Positions 1 through 8,526 are shown, counted from the first letter of the stretch. The stretch is 64,000 nt of DNA from Pedobacter sp. AJM (GCF_002197755.1 NZ_NHOT01000011.1:1-64000); one strand, 5' to 3'. The notes: generated from the letters alone by a model not told the origin. Program-made: numbers and translations.

Positions 1-364
1 TAAGGTAATCACTGAGGAAGACCGTAAGGTAGTTAAAGATGCGATTTCAAACTTAGAATTTGACTTAGGTAAATCAACTATCCGTTCTAAATCATATGCT
101 AGCTTAAACAGGGTTGCTGGATTATTGGTAGACAAAAACTTTAGCTTAAAATTAGCTGGTCACACCGATAACACTGGTGGCAGAGAGTTAAACTTACGTT
201 TATCTAAAGAAAGAGCAGAATCTGTAAAAGCTTATTTGGTATCTCAGGGTGCTAATGCTTCCAGAATCGAAGCTACTGGTTACGGACCTGATCAACCGAT
301 TTCATCTAACAAAACTGCGACTGGTCGTCAGGAAAACCGTCGTGTAGAATTTACATTATACTAG
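1..364 (+). CDS. OmpA-family C-terminal domain protein (5' end cut by window)
   Basis: The reading frame is open from base 2 to a TAG at 362-364, so only the last 120 residues are present. They form a typical OmpA-like peptidoglycan-binding domain. A beta-strand segment is followed by GHTDNTGG, then LSKERAESVKAYL, then GYGPDQPISSN and a final ENRRVEFTLY. In this family the TD and the Arg of the NxxLSxxRA helix contact diaminopimelate in peptidoglycan, and the domain anchors the outer membrane to the wall. The upstream part (beta-barrel or lipoprotein) lies outside the window, so the full protein type cannot be told. A strong terminator follows directly. Family assignment is secure; the specific protein is not. 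Confidence 0.9.
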   Translation, partial: KVITEEDRKVVKDAISNLEFDLGKSTIRSKSYASLNRVAGLLVDKNFSLKLAGHTDNTGGRELNLRLSKERAESVKAYLVSQGANASRIEATGYGPDQPISSNKTATGRQENRRVEFTLY

Positions 365-385
365 TCAACAGTAAAATGAAATAGA

Positions 386-413
386 AAAGCCCCGATGAAA
401 ATCGGGGCTTTTT
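386..413 (+). terminator. Rho-independent terminator, probably bidirectional
   Basis: AAAGCCCCGAT and ATCGGGGCTTT form an 11-bp perfect stem around a GAAA tetraloop, followed by a T run. It sits between the OmpA-family gene (+) and the convergent helicase gene (-) and has A/T tracts on both sides, so it can serve both. Confidence 0.93.
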
Positions 414-452
414 GTGTTTTAAACTTTTCGCCATCTCACTGGCCATGGCCAA

Positions 453-1751
453 TTAAGATAATCCCTTTTTATTTTTGTAGGTCATTTTAGCTTTAGTACC
501 TGCGCTATAGTTGTAGTTTTTTAGGTTACTCGCTTTCTTTTCGTGAAATGCAGCGCCTCGTTCAGACTGCTCTTCTTCATCATCCCCCTTCTTTTTCTTC
601 GGTTTGGTGGTGGGATCAACTATTTTCAAATCTTCCGGTAATTCCATGACATCCATCCGCTGGCCAATGGCCTGTTCAATCTTTTTTACTTCACTCAGTT
701 CAATATCTGTTGAGAAAGTAATGGCAACCACTTCATCATCATTATGCTTAATGATCCGCTGAATTAAGGTTTCCTTTTGCTCCGGTAATTCAAAATGAAT
801 AATAAAAGGAATACCCTGAATATCAAGGCTATCCAGATTTTCATTGGCTACGATGAGTACTCTTGAATTTGGGTTAGACTTAAAATCTTCAATATCATCA
901 TAACCCTTATCATCAAAAAACAGTGACCGGTAAATCGCATATTCCTCATCATTGGCATGATTGAAGTTTTTGTAAACGGTTTGTGCTGTTAATCGCGTAT
1001 TAACAAATACCACTACTTTATCAAAAAACTCAGTATCGTTCATTAACAGGGTTAACAAATTCAGTTTCGTTCGAAAATTGGGAACCTGATATAACATTTG
1101 CTGATACACCTCTGCCTGCTTTTCGCCGATCTCATCCACTTCAATCGTAGTGGTTGAATCTTTCATGAAAGGTGATATCATATGATTTAATTTTTCATGC
1201 ATTACCTCTGTAAACACAACATGTTGAGATTTATAAGCACTGTTTGCCAATTCAACAACAGGTAATTGCAAACCCTTTTTAACAATTAATTCGGCGTTAT
1301 CAACGATAAATAACTGAATTTTGTTGGTATTAAGTGCAAGTTTGAGGTATAAGGCGCGTGCCCTGTCTGGAACAGCCACGATGATATCACAACCATCAGT
1401 GATCTCATTCATTTGTGCATCAACTGCTCCACGGCTATCGATGCCTAAAATTCTGAAAGTTTTATTTCTGTTTAATAAATTAAACTGTTCCAGCACATGA
1501 TCTACATGTTCAGCATCAGGAACGAGGATTAAAGCCCTTGGTGCTTCTTCAAAAGCATATTTCAACTTCATTAAAGTAGCTAAAACATAAGTTGTTGTTT
1601 TCCCCGAACCCTCCGGTCCTACTGCAATAACATCCTGACCACCTAAAATTCTAGACATGGTTTTGACCTGGATTTCTTTTGGCGTTAAAAATCCTGCATC
1701 AGTCATGGCAGCAACCAGTGGTTTGCTAAGTTTTAATTTATCTAATGACAC
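453..1751 (-). CDS. DEAD-box RNA helicase-like protein with degenerate motifs
   Basis: The two RecA-like domains of a DEAD-box helicase are recognisable. The N-terminal Q-motif region (SKPLVAAMTDAGFLTPKEIQ) is followed by a good Walker A (GPEGSGKTT). Motif II reads DNAE instead of DEAD, the SAT motif III is not visible (VFTE), and motif VI reads QRIIKHN where HRxGRxGR is expected, so the arginine fingers are missing. Motif V is also poor (ANENLDSLDI). The C-terminus is basic and Lys-rich, as in RNA-binding tails. I prefer the GTG at 1751 (432 aa), because the family begins just before SLDKLKLS; an ATG at 1844 would add 31 hydrophobic residues unlike the family. ATP binding is plausible but hydrolysis-coupled unwinding is doubtful. 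Confidence 0.8.
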   Translation of the reverse strand: MSLDKLKLSKPLVAAMTDAGFLTPKEIQVKTMSRILGGQDVIAVGPEGSGKTTTYVLATLMKLKYAFEEAPRALILVPDAEHVDHVLEQFNLLNRNKTFRILGIDSRGAVDAQMNEITDGCDIIVAVPDRARALYLKLALNTNKIQLFIVDNAELIVKKGLQLPVVELANSAYKSQHVVFTEVMHEKLNHMISPFMKDSTTTIEVDEIGEKQAEVYQQMLYQVPNFRTKLNLLTLLMNDTEFFDKVVVFVNTRLTAQTVYKNFNHANDEEYAIYRSLFFDDKGYDDIEDFKSNPNSRVLIVANENLDSLDIQGIPFIIHFELPEQKETLIQRIIKHNDDEVVAITFSTDIELSEVKKIEQAIGQRMDVMELPEDLKIVDPTTKPKKKKGDDEEEQSERGAAFHEKKASNLKNYNYSAGTKAKMTYKNKKGLS

Positions 1752-2030
1752 GCTTATTATTTTAATGTTTGAAATTGCAAATATCCTTAAAATAATTAGC
1801 TTTTCAGAAACTGAATTTAAAGACCCCGAAAGGTATGCACTCAAATTATACGAAACTTTAATGCTTAATCGCCTTCATTTCAAAGGTATATTGGAATGGC
1901 TATCCTCAACTTGGCTATTGAATCTATCGAATATTGAAATAATTAAAAATTTATTTATCTGTAAATCAGTAAGTTAATTAAAAAAAACTACGAAAGACTA
2001 TAAAACCTATAGATATTATATACTAATTTA

Positions 2031-2038
2031 TATATTTG
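2031..2038 (+). promoter_or_regulatory. Bacteroidota -7 element (TATATTTG)
   Basis: This is an exact match to TAnnTTTG, 50 bases upstream of the small ORF at 2089. No convincing TTTG -33 box is seen at the right distance. The rest of 1752-2088 is A+T-rich and shows no gene I can support. Confidence 0.4.
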
Positions 2039-2088
2039 CATACATAATCATTAACTAAACAAGTATTAAACCATTAAAAACTCAAGTG

Positions 2089-2250
2089 ATGTCTGTTTAT
2101 TTTCAATATCCCGCCATAGCCGAATATCCAAACTTGATTGAGGTCATAACTTCTCAAGTGAAAGATCAGAAAAAAATAAAAGATGAAGATACCTTAAATG
2201 ATGAACTGGTAAAAGAACTGAGTGATTTTTTAGCGCTTAAATCAGTTTAA
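2089..2250 (+). CDS. Small hypothetical protein, 53 aa
   Basis: An ATG-to-TAA reading frame of 53 codons begins MSVYFQYPAIAEYP and ends with a charged, helical-looking tail (DELVKELSDFLALKSV). It follows a good -7 element and lies directly upstream of the tRNA-like sequence at 2257. It has no signal peptide or membrane segment. I do not recognise a family. Acidic and lysine residues alternate as in a soluble small protein, which suggests it may be real, but length alone does not prove coding. Confidence 0.45.
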   Translation: MSVYFQYPAIAEYPNLIEVITSQVKDQKKIKDEDTLNDELVKELSDFLALKSV

Positions 2251-2256
2251 TAAATA

Positions 2257-2330
2257 CGGCCAGTTGACCGATTGGAAGGTTGGGGTTTCATAAACCCATG
2301 TACAATGGTTCGAATCCATTACTAGGCCGC
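2257..2330 (+). tRNA. tRNA-like sequence, CAT anticodon; irregular acceptor stem (possible pseudo-tRNA)
   Basis: The T arm is perfect: AATGG, loop TTCGAAT, CCATT (2304-2320). The D arm is GACC, loop GATTGGAA, GGTT (2266-2281). The anticodon loop TTCATAA carries CAT (2289-2291) on a stem of four good pairs plus a G-A mismatch. The acceptor ends pair as GGCC/GGCC plus AGT/ACT only if A2324 is bulged. Position 26 appears to be missing. No CCA is encoded, which is common in this phylum. CAT would read Met or, after lysidine modification, Ile. The irregular acceptor makes a decayed tRNA or a non-canonical tRNA-like RNA as likely as a working tRNA. Confidence 0.45.
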
Positions 2331-2412
2331 TAAGTGTATCTCAAGCACTTAAAACCTGATTATGCTCAAATCAGGCAAGATTTGGTTATCTTATATTTGT
2401 TTTGTTGTTAGC

Positions 2413-2446
2413 AAGGCTATTCGCGATGGATAGCCTTAACTTTTTT
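2413..2446 (+). terminator. Hairpin plus T run downstream of the tRNA-like sequence
   Basis: AAGGCTAT (2413-2420) pairs with ATAGCCTT (2430-2437) across a 9-base loop, and CTTTTTT follows. It is a plausible terminator for the transcript carrying the small ORF and the tRNA-like sequence. Confidence 0.6.
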
Positions 2447-2661
2447 AAGAGATTCAGCTAGATGATGTAAATACCTTTACCTTAAAGTTTCATTTTGAAT
2501 AAAAAGATTTCAGGATAGTTCTATTGAGAAGTAAATCCGTTATTTCTTCTGGTTGTAAAATCTAAAATATTTTTTTTAAGGCAAAACATTTTATTTTATT
2601 CATGGTTATCTATATAATTCACATTATACTAATCTATTACAGATTAATTTGTTTGGTTTAA

Positions 2662-2691
2662 AAAAGGGATTTATGGATATGAATCCCTTTT
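2662..2691 (+). terminator. Stem-loop just upstream of the LD-carboxypeptidase gene
   Basis: AAAAGGGATT (2662-2671) pairs perfectly with AATCCCTTTT (2682-2691) around a 10-base loop and runs into T-rich sequence. It may end leftover upstream transcription or act as a leader attenuator for the gene starting at 2749. Confidence 0.5.
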
Positions 2692-2748
2692 CTTTTGTGC
2701 AAATTTTTAAAGGCTTATATTCGTTGTACGAAATCAATTCCCATAATT

Positions 2749-3753
2749 GTGAACAGAAAACATTTTCTTTCTTCATTTATTGCTGCTGCAACGGTCATGC
2801 CTGCATTTAAAACATTAGCTAAAACAGTTGAAAATGAAGGTTCATCTTTTAAAATTCCACCGTATCTAAAACAAGGTGACATGATCGGTATCACCAGTCC
2901 TGCAGGTTATATCAATGCTGAACAAATTCAGCCATCAGTTCTGCTTATGCAAAGCTGGGGGTTCCAGATTAAAATTGGCGAAACTATTGGAAAACGTGAT
3001 TTTACCTATGGCGGAACTGATAAAGAAAGGTTAGCTGATTTTCAAAAAATGCTCGATGATCCGGGTGTTAAGGCCATTATGTGTGCCCGCGGAGGCTATG
3101 GTTTTATCCGGATTATTGATCAGCTTGATTTTTCATCATTTAAGAAAAGGCCTAAATGGATTATCGGCTTTAGTGATATCACTGTGCTGCATTGCCATCT
3201 GACTAAGAATTATGGTATTGCCTCAATTCATGCGAAAATGTGCAACAGTTTCCCGGATAACTGGGCAAAGGCCGAACCCATTCAGATTGAAACCATTTTA
3301 TCCATAAAAAGTGCATTAACGGGTGAGCAAATGGGTTATGCTGCCCCGGCTAATTCAAACAATCGGTTAGGAAAGGTTGATGGAATTTTAGTCGGCGGTA
3401 ATTTAAGCATCATTGAAACATTGGCCGGAACTGATTCTGATTTAGATACCAAAGATAAAATGCTGTTTATTGAAGATACGGGCGAGTACCTTTACAGCAT
3501 TGACCGGATGCTTTGGAATTTAAAAAGAAGTGGTAAACTGAAAAATTTAAAAGCGCTCATTATCGGTGGCTTTAAAGTTAAACCTGATGATGCAGACGAA
3601 GAGTTTGGTAAAACCATCTACGAAATTGTTCTTGAGAAAGTTACAGAATACAAATACCCTATTGCTTTTGATTTCCCTGTTGGTCACCAGCGAAATAATT
3701 ATGCGCTAAAATGCGGTGTAAATCATGTGTTAGAAGTGAACGAGCTTGGCTAA
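2749..3753 (+). CDS. LD-carboxypeptidase (peptidase family S66)
   Basis: Family S66 enzymes cut the L-Lys/DAP-D-Ala bond of tetrapeptides during murein recycling. The GTG at 2749 gives a 334-residue protein whose first about 22 residues (NRKHFLSSFIAAATVMPAF) look like a signal sequence, so this copy is probably periplasmic. The fold start GDMIGITSPAGYI is clear. The catalytic Ser lies in GFSDITVLH, the conserved Glu in the LFIEDTGEYLYSIDRML block, and the catalytic His in PVGHQRNNYAL. A TTG at 2695 would add 18 residues with no family support. Length fits S66 plus a leader. It appears monocistronic. Confidence 0.88.
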   Translation: MNRKHFLSSFIAAATVMPAFKTLAKTVENEGSSFKIPPYLKQGDMIGITSPAGYINAEQIQPSVLLMQSWGFQIKIGETIGKRDFTYGGTDKERLADFQKMLDDPGVKAIMCARGGYGFIRIIDQLDFSSFKKRPKWIIGFSDITVLHCHLTKNYGIASIHAKMCNSFPDNWAKAEPIQIETILSIKSALTGEQMGYAAPANSNNRLGKVDGILVGGNLSIIETLAGTDSDLDTKDKMLFIEDTGEYLYSIDRMLWNLKRSGKLKNLKALIIGGFKVKPDDADEEFGKTIYEIVLEKVTEYKYPIAFDFPVGHQRNNYALKCGVNHVLEVNELG

Positions 3754-4107
3754 GTATTAAGAACAGTTTAACTCAACTCTTGGCATCTGAATTTGTTAAG
3801 ATATCAAATGAGCATATTTAAGATTGAAATTTGTTTAAATGTTCCTTTTCAAAAGAAAGATGAAAGCCCTTATAATCCCCCAATTTGTAGTAAAAATAAA
3901 ATTACGTATGAAAAGTGCTGAAAAAGGCAATGTTATCAGGATTAAAGATTCCAAAAATATATGAGGAATATTTTATAGCAGTTGAAAAGCAAGCCAAAGA
4001 AAGATTTAGAGGTTCAATTTAAATCTGGCGAAAAAGCACATATTAAAAGAATACATCCTTACCGTTACTATTGTCTCTGGTCTAGGTCATTATGGCGATA
4101 AATAATG
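3754..4107. other. Intergenic region without a supported gene
   Basis: These 354 bases between the LD-carboxypeptidase and the minus-strand gene at 4108 are A+T-rich. Short open stretches occur (for example around 3859-3965 and 4020-4100), but frames break repeatedly and none matches a family I know. They could be decayed coding sequence. Confidence 0.5.
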
Positions 4108-5424
4108 CTAAACCGTTTTCACTTCATCTTCTGCATAATCTTCAATGTCTGTGATATAATTGTTAATCAGCAGGAAATCAAATAAAGGCTTCGCTTCTGG
4201 AGTAACAGGCATATTAGAAGTAGTAACCACCTCATTTGTCTTTTTATCAAGATAAGGATAAGCAAATAACCGGACATTTGTATTGAACATATCATTCACA
4301 TAGCTTAAAAGCTGACCGGAATAATTCTCGCCTTTAAAATTAGTGGAGTTAAATACAAATTTCAGGTTGTTAATGTTTGTTGCTAAACCTACGCTTTTGG
4401 GTTTACACCGGGCCAGGTATTTGGCTAAACGATTGTGCCTGGTAAAGTTGGATACAATCACAATATTACCCGTATCGCACATTTCCTGCGCACGTTTAGC
4501 CACTGATTCCAGGTCAATATCATCAGGTGTTTCCTGTTCATCAGTTAAAACATTGGTTAATAAAACTTCAATCATCACCGCGAGATTCCTCTCCTCTACC
4601 TGATTGGTACGTTTAAACTGATCGGTGGCCTTATTAAACAGATTGAAGTTTGGCAATGATTTCTGGCCGTATTTGGTTCTCAAAATCATGATATCTTTCT
4701 TATATAATAAATCCTTAGCCTGGCGGGGATGTGCATCAGCATCAAAAATGGCTGCTGCTGAAAAATCTTTCATAATCATATAGAGATTAAGCAAGATATT
4801 ATCTACTTCAGGAAAGGCAGGGCCTTTAACGGAAATTAAATCAATTTCTACCGAGCCTATGGTAAGGTTATCCGCTAAAGATTCAACCATTAACTTCGGA
4901 TCCTGATAATGATAAAAAGCAGCGTAAAGCAAATTCACCCCAATAATTCCCAGTACACGTTGCTGCATGTTAACATCTGTATCCAGCAATCGGACGTGAA
5001 AGAATATTTCATTCGGCAAACCTCCGGGTTCATTCTGAAAGCGAATACCCACCCATCCGTGAGGTTCATTCGTACGTTTATAATTGAGCGTGGTTACCGT
5101 ATCGGCAAAGGCAAAGAAGGTTCTGCTTTCATATTTCTCACCAGATAGCCGCTCATTCAATAAACCAAATTCATGATCAAGCATCTGAAGGAGCCTGTTC
5201 TGGGAAACATATCGTCCGTCTGATTCTGCACCATAAATGGCATCACTAAAAGTCATGTCATAAGCAGACATGGTTTTGGCTACTGTTCCGGATGCTGCAC
5301 CGGCGTTAAAGAAGTTCCTGGAAACTTCCTGTCCGGCACCGATCTCGGCGAAGGTACCGTAAATTCTGGGATCGAGGTTTATTTTTAATGCTTTACGTTT
5401 AGTATCCAGGATTTCTCTTGCCAT
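4108..5424 (-). CDS. Conserved cytoplasmic protein of unknown function (438 aa)
   Basis: The N-terminus (MAREILDTKRKALKINLDP, then IYGTFAEIGAGQEVSRNFF) is strongly patterned and I recall it as a widely conserved bacterial protein. Database copies sometimes carry misleading labels such as nicotinate-nucleotide adenylyltransferase or TonB-dependent receptor. There is no signal peptide, no transmembrane segment, no TonB box and no nucleotidyltransferase HxGH motif, so I do not follow those names. The C-terminal part has alternating beta-rich segments (LAKYLARCKPKSVGLATN) resembling an alpha/beta domain. It is monocistronic and transcribed away from hsp20. Real gene with high certainty; function unknown. 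Confidence 0.8.
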   Translation of the reverse strand: MAREILDTKRKALKINLDPRIYGTFAEIGAGQEVSRNFFNAGAASGTVAKTMSAYDMTFSDAIYGAESDGRYVSQNRLLQMLDHEFGLLNERLSGEKYESRTFFAFADTVTTLNYKRTNEPHGWVGIRFQNEPGGLPNEIFFHVRLLDTDVNMQQRVLGIIGVNLLYAAFYHYQDPKLMVESLADNLTIGSVEIDLISVKGPAFPEVDNILLNLYMIMKDFSAAAIFDADAHPRQAKDLLYKKDIMILRTKYGQKSLPNFNLFNKATDQFKRTNQVEERNLAVMIEVLLTNVLTDEQETPDDIDLESVAKRAQEMCDTGNIVIVSNFTRHNRLAKYLARCKPKSVGLATNINNLKFVFNSTNFKGENYSGQLLSYVNDMFNTNVRLFAYPYLDKKTNEVVTTSNMPVTPEAKPLFDFLLINNYITDIEDYAEDEVKTV

Positions 5425-5527
5425 GGCGCAAAAATAATAAAAATCATTAGTTCATTCGTATTATTGGCCCATTTGTTTAATTACGGCTCATAATGAACTT
5501 TTCTATAATCGATATCCTAAAATAAAA

Positions 5528-5557
5528 TAAGGTTAGCACCATCCGGTACTAACCTTA
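5528..5557 (-). terminator. Terminator downstream of hsp20
   Basis: TAAGGTTAG (5528-5536) pairs with CTAACCTTA (5549-5557); an inner ACC/GGT lengthens the stem. Read on the minus strand it is followed by TTTTATTTTA. It lies 51 bases past the hsp20 stop codon. Confidence 0.75.
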
Positions 5558-5607
5558 TAAAAACCTAAACTTAAACTATGATGAATCCTTTTCAGGAATT
5601 CTAGATA

Positions 5608-6042
5608 TTATGATACTACAATTTCCCTGTGTTTCAATTTAGCATCATCCTTTTTACTGATGTTGATGTTTAAAATTCCATCTTTATATTCAGCACTGAT
5701 GTTATCACCATCTGCAGTATCTGGCAAATTAAATGAGCGTGCAAATGAGCTGTAGTCAAATTCTTTACGGGTAAAATCTTTGGCTACCTGGGTTTCGTCT
5801 TTTTTAACTTCTGCCCAAACAGAAAGTGTGTCTTTTTTCAGGTTGATCTGAAAATCTTCTTTTTTTAATCCCGGCGCAGCCAATTCAATTACATAAGCCA
5901 TTTCATTTTCGTAAATATTGACGTTTGGTGACTGGCTGATCATTTTGTTTTTAGTTACAGCGTCGCTAAACAATGAATCAAAAACATTGTTAAAGTAAGG
6001 AGCTGTGTTGCGGGTTCTGTTGTTAAAATTTACAAGTGTCAT
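5608..6042 (-). CDS. Hsp20/alpha-crystallin small heat-shock protein
   Basis: This 144-residue protein is an ATP-independent holdase that forms oligomers and protects unfolding proteins. A short N-terminal arm rich in Asn/Phe is followed by the alpha-crystallin domain from about residue 38 (NVNIYENEMAYVIELAAPGL). The conserved A-x-x-x-n-G-v-L-like strand appears as EYKDGILNINI near the C-terminus. The length is typical of bacterial Hsp20. The gene stands alone, with its own terminator downstream and a divergent thioesterase gene upstream. Confidence 0.93.
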   Translation of the reverse strand: MTLVNFNNRTRNTAPYFNNVFDSLFSDAVTKNKMISQSPNVNIYENEMAYVIELAAPGLKKEDFQINLKKDTLSVWAEVKKDETQVAKDFTRKEFDYSSFARSFNLPDTADGDNISAEYKDGILNINISKKDDAKLKHREIVVS

Positions 6043-6109
6043 ATCTCTAATTGTTATTTTTTTAATTGATATTAACCCTTATTCAACTTACATACCAAAC
6101 CAAAATTTT

Positions 6110-6595
6110 ATGATTTTAAAGACATTATGGCAAAAATTTACAAAAAACAAAGACAAATTGTCAGAAATAAGATCTTTTTCAGACAAATTCAACTATAAAA
6201 CGAATATTCACTTGCGGTTTATAGACTTTGATATGATGGGCCATGTAAATAATTCTGTGTATTTTACTTACCTGGAAATAGCCAGAACCAAGTATTGGGA
6301 AGAGATTATAAAATGGGATTGGAAGAAAACAGGAATTGTAATCGCTCATGCTGAACTGGATTATATTTTACCAATTGTTATGCATGATAAAATTGCAGTT
6401 CATGTTAAAACTTCGAGGATTGGACTAACCAGTTTCGATTTGGAATATCAAATTGTAAAACTTAAGGGCACTGAAGAAATAATTTGCAGTAAAGGCAAAA
6501 CGGTTTGTATTGCGGTTGACTATAATACAAAAAGACCAACAACCATACCTGAAGCTGAAAAACAAAAGATGCTGGGGTTTGAGCAGTTAACTTAA
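6110..6595 (+). CDS. Acyl-CoA thioesterase, hot-dog fold (4HBT family)
   Basis: The 161-residue product belongs to the YbgC/FcbC-type 4-hydroxybenzoyl-CoA thioesterase family, which hydrolyses acyl-CoA thioesters. The diagnostic block is RFIDFDMMGHVNNSVYFTY followed by LEIAR; the Asp before MMGHVNN is the expected catalytic residue. The ATG at 6110 is chosen because earlier in-frame starts (6005) would overlap hsp20 and add an unrelated hydrophobic stretch. The first 35 residues before the fold are Lys-rich and may be a short extension. The substrate cannot be read from the sequence. Confidence 0.87.
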   Translation: MILKTLWQKFTKNKDKLSEIRSFSDKFNYKTNIHLRFIDFDMMGHVNNSVYFTYLEIARTKYWEEIIKWDWKKTGIVIAHAELDYILPIVMHDKIAVHVKTSRIGLTSFDLEYQIVKLKGTEEIICSKGKTVCIAVDYNTKRPTTIPEAEKQKMLGFEQLT

Positions 6596-6655
6596 AAGTA
6601 AGTCGTTATGCTTAACTTTGTTTGGGCATCTTAATGATGATAAAAAATATTAAGC

Positions 6656-6674
6656 CCCTGAATCAAGTTCAGGG
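6656..6674. repeat. Short inverted repeat (CCCTGAA...TTCAGGG)
   Basis: A 7-bp perfect inverted repeat with a 5-base loop lies between convergent genes. The surrounding CTGAATCAAGTTCAGGGTGAC resembles a short dispersed repeat I have seen often between genes in Bacteroidota. It could also help terminate the thioesterase transcript. Confidence 0.45.
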
Positions 6675-6686
6675 TGACGAACTACA

Positions 6687-8090
6687 TTAATCTGGCATTA
6701 TCTTTCCGGGATTTAAAATTCCATTCGGATCAAAAACACTTTTAATACCCCGCATCAGGTTTAAATGAATTTCAGAATATTTGATGGGCATAAATTCTTT
6801 TTGCACCAAGCCAATTCCATGTTCACCGGATAATGTTCCGCCTAAAGCTGTTGTCAATTCAAAAATTTCAGTAATACCAAATTTCAGTTTATCTTTCCAG
6901 TCTTCATCGCTCATCCCAGCTTTAATAATATTCACGTGCAAGTTTCCATCGCCGGCATGACCATAACAAACGCTTTCGAAGCCATATTTAGAACCAATTT
7001 CTTTAATTCCGCTGATTAATTTTGGTAATGCTGCACGAGGAACGACCGTATCTTCTTCTTTATAAACAGAATTGGCCTTAACCGATTCAGCCATTGTTCT
7101 GCGCATCCGCCACAATTCTTCCTTTTGAGTTGCAGTATCTGCAAATAATACTTCGGTACAATTGTGTTCTTCCAAAACGATGTTTGCTTTCTCACAATTC
7201 TTAAAAATATCATCCAAATCATCGCCATCAAACTCAATCATTAATAAGGCGGCCACTTCATCTTTCAAATCAAATTTGATATCGTCAAATTGAATTACCC
7301 ACTCCACTCCTTTCCGTTCCATAAATTCCAGGGCCGATGGCGTAACTCCAGCTCTAAAAATGGCCGAAACTGCTGCACAGGCAGCCTCATTGGTACTGAA
7401 AGATCCCATCATTAAAACAGACTGACCAGGTTTTGGTAAAAGCTTGGTCACGATTTTGGTTACCACCCCCAAAGTACCTTCTGATCCAATCATAAGTTGC
7501 GTCAGGTTATAGCCTGATGCATATTTTAACGTATTGGCACCTGTCCAGATGATGTCTCCGTTAGGCAAAACCACTTCCAGGTTTAAAATGTATTCACGGA
7601 TGGTTCCGTATTTTACTACCCTTGGTCCGCCAGAACCATGTGCCACATTTCCTCCAATAAAGCAAGAACCTTTACTACTGGGATCTACCGGATAAAGCAA
7701 TCCCTCTTCTGCTACTGCATTAATAAAATCTTCTGTAATCACACCAGGTTCAACTGTTGCCTGCAGATTTTCAGTATCGATATTGATGATGGATTTAAAC
7801 TTTTCCATGGATAAGGAAATACCACCAAAAATCGGCAGAGCAGCACCGCTTAAGCCCGTTCCCCCACCGCGTGGCGTTACCGGAACATGATGGTGGTTAC
7901 AAATCTTGAGCAAAGCAGACACTTCTTCGGGAGAGGTTGGCTTTACCACCACCTCCGGCTGAAAATGTAAGTCTTCCGTTTCATCATGACTGTATTGATC
8001 TAAACTTTCTGCATCGGTAAAAACCTTTTCATCACCCAGGGCTGATTTAATTTCAGCTAAAATTGCGGCATTTATTTTGGTAAAAATCAT
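6687..8090 (-). CDS. FAD-binding oxidase, GlcD/D-lactate dehydrogenase type
   Basis: The 467-residue enzyme has the VAO/PCMH fold: an N-terminal FAD domain with PTSPEEVSALLKIC and VTPRGGGTGLSGAA, and a C-terminal FAD-oxidase domain with GHAGDGNLHVNI (metal/substrate His) and SGEHGIGLVQK. Family members oxidise D-2-hydroxy acids such as D-lactate or glycolate and pass electrons to quinone or a partner; substrate cannot be fixed here. The ATG at 8090 is chosen because the in-frame ATG at 8135 would overlap folB by 44 bases and adds a non-family leader. It follows folB with a one-base gap, so they are co-transcribed. Confidence 0.9.
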   Translation of the reverse strand: MIFTKINAAILAEIKSALGDEKVFTDAESLDQYSHDETEDLHFQPEVVVKPTSPEEVSALLKICNHHHVPVTPRGGGTGLSGAALPIFGGISLSMEKFKSIINIDTENLQATVEPGVITEDFINAVAEEGLLYPVDPSSKGSCFIGGNVAHGSGGPRVVKYGTIREYILNLEVVLPNGDIIWTGANTLKYASGYNLTQLMIGSEGTLGVVTKIVTKLLPKPGQSVLMMGSFSTNEAACAAVSAIFRAGVTPSALEFMERKGVEWVIQFDDIKFDLKDEVAALLMIEFDGDDLDDIFKNCEKANIVLEEHNCTEVLFADTATQKEELWRMRRTMAESVKANSVYKEEDTVVPRAALPKLISGIKEIGSKYGFESVCYGHAGDGNLHVNIIKAGMSDEDWKDKLKFGITEIFELTTALGGTLSGEHGIGLVQKEFMPIKYSEIHLNLMRGIKSVFDPNGILNPGKIMPD

Positions 8091-8091
8091 T

Positions 8092-8460
8092 TTATCGGGC
8101 TGAATTATAGGATAACTGGACAAAAGAATGCCCAATTTGTCCGGGCATTGGCGGGTTTAATTTTTTTACACTCACACTTACATGTTGCACAAAGGGATAA
8201 ATATCGATCACTTTAGAAATAATATTTTTTAAAACCGTTTCCAGAAGCTTTTGCGTATTTTTCATTTCATTCAAAACAATAGTATTTAAATCTTCATAGT
8301 TAACGGTTTGAGCAAGTTCATCATCAAAGCCCTGAGGTGTAAATTCCGTTTCCAGATCGATTATAAAATGATTTCCGGTTAACTGTTCTTCCGGATAATA
8401 ACCGTGTAGCGCAAAGCATTTGATATCTTTTAAGGCAACGGTTTGTTTGAATTGATTCAT
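8092..8460 (-). CDS. folB: Dihydroneopterin aldolase
   Basis: FolB converts 7,8-dihydroneopterin to 6-hydroxymethyl-dihydropterin and glycolaldehyde in folate synthesis. The 122-residue length is standard. The start IKCFALHGYYPEEQLTGN carries the substrate-binding Glu, TVNYEDL holds the conserved Tyr/Asp region, and VSVSVKKLNPPMPGQIG contains the catalytic Lys. It is the first gene of a two-gene minus-strand unit with the FAD oxidase; no functional link between the two is evident. Confidence 0.93.
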   Translation of the reverse strand: MNQFKQTVALKDIKCFALHGYYPEEQLTGNHFIIDLETEFTPQGFDDELAQTVNYEDLNTIVLNEMKNTQKLLETVLKNIISKVIDIYPFVQHVSVSVKKLNPPMPGQIGHSFVQLSYNSAR

Positions 8461-8526
8461 GTATGTTTTGTATGCTGCAAAATTAAATTTTTATTCATGA
8501 ATATCACGCCCCTTACCGTAAATTGT

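Noticed and set aside
1657..1977. A 106-codon plus-strand frame at the start of the helicase gene
   Set aside because: Most of it is antisense to the helicase N-terminus; no promoter or family match.
4108..5424. Labels 'TonB-dependent receptor' or 'nicotinate-nucleotide adenylyltransferase' for this gene
   Set aside because: No signal peptide, plug, barrel or HxGH motif is present, so I treat those names as database carry-over.
6005..6109. Upstream start for the thioesterase at 6005
   Set aside because: It would overlap the hsp20 coding region and add a hydrophobic leader absent from the family; ATG 6110 fits better.
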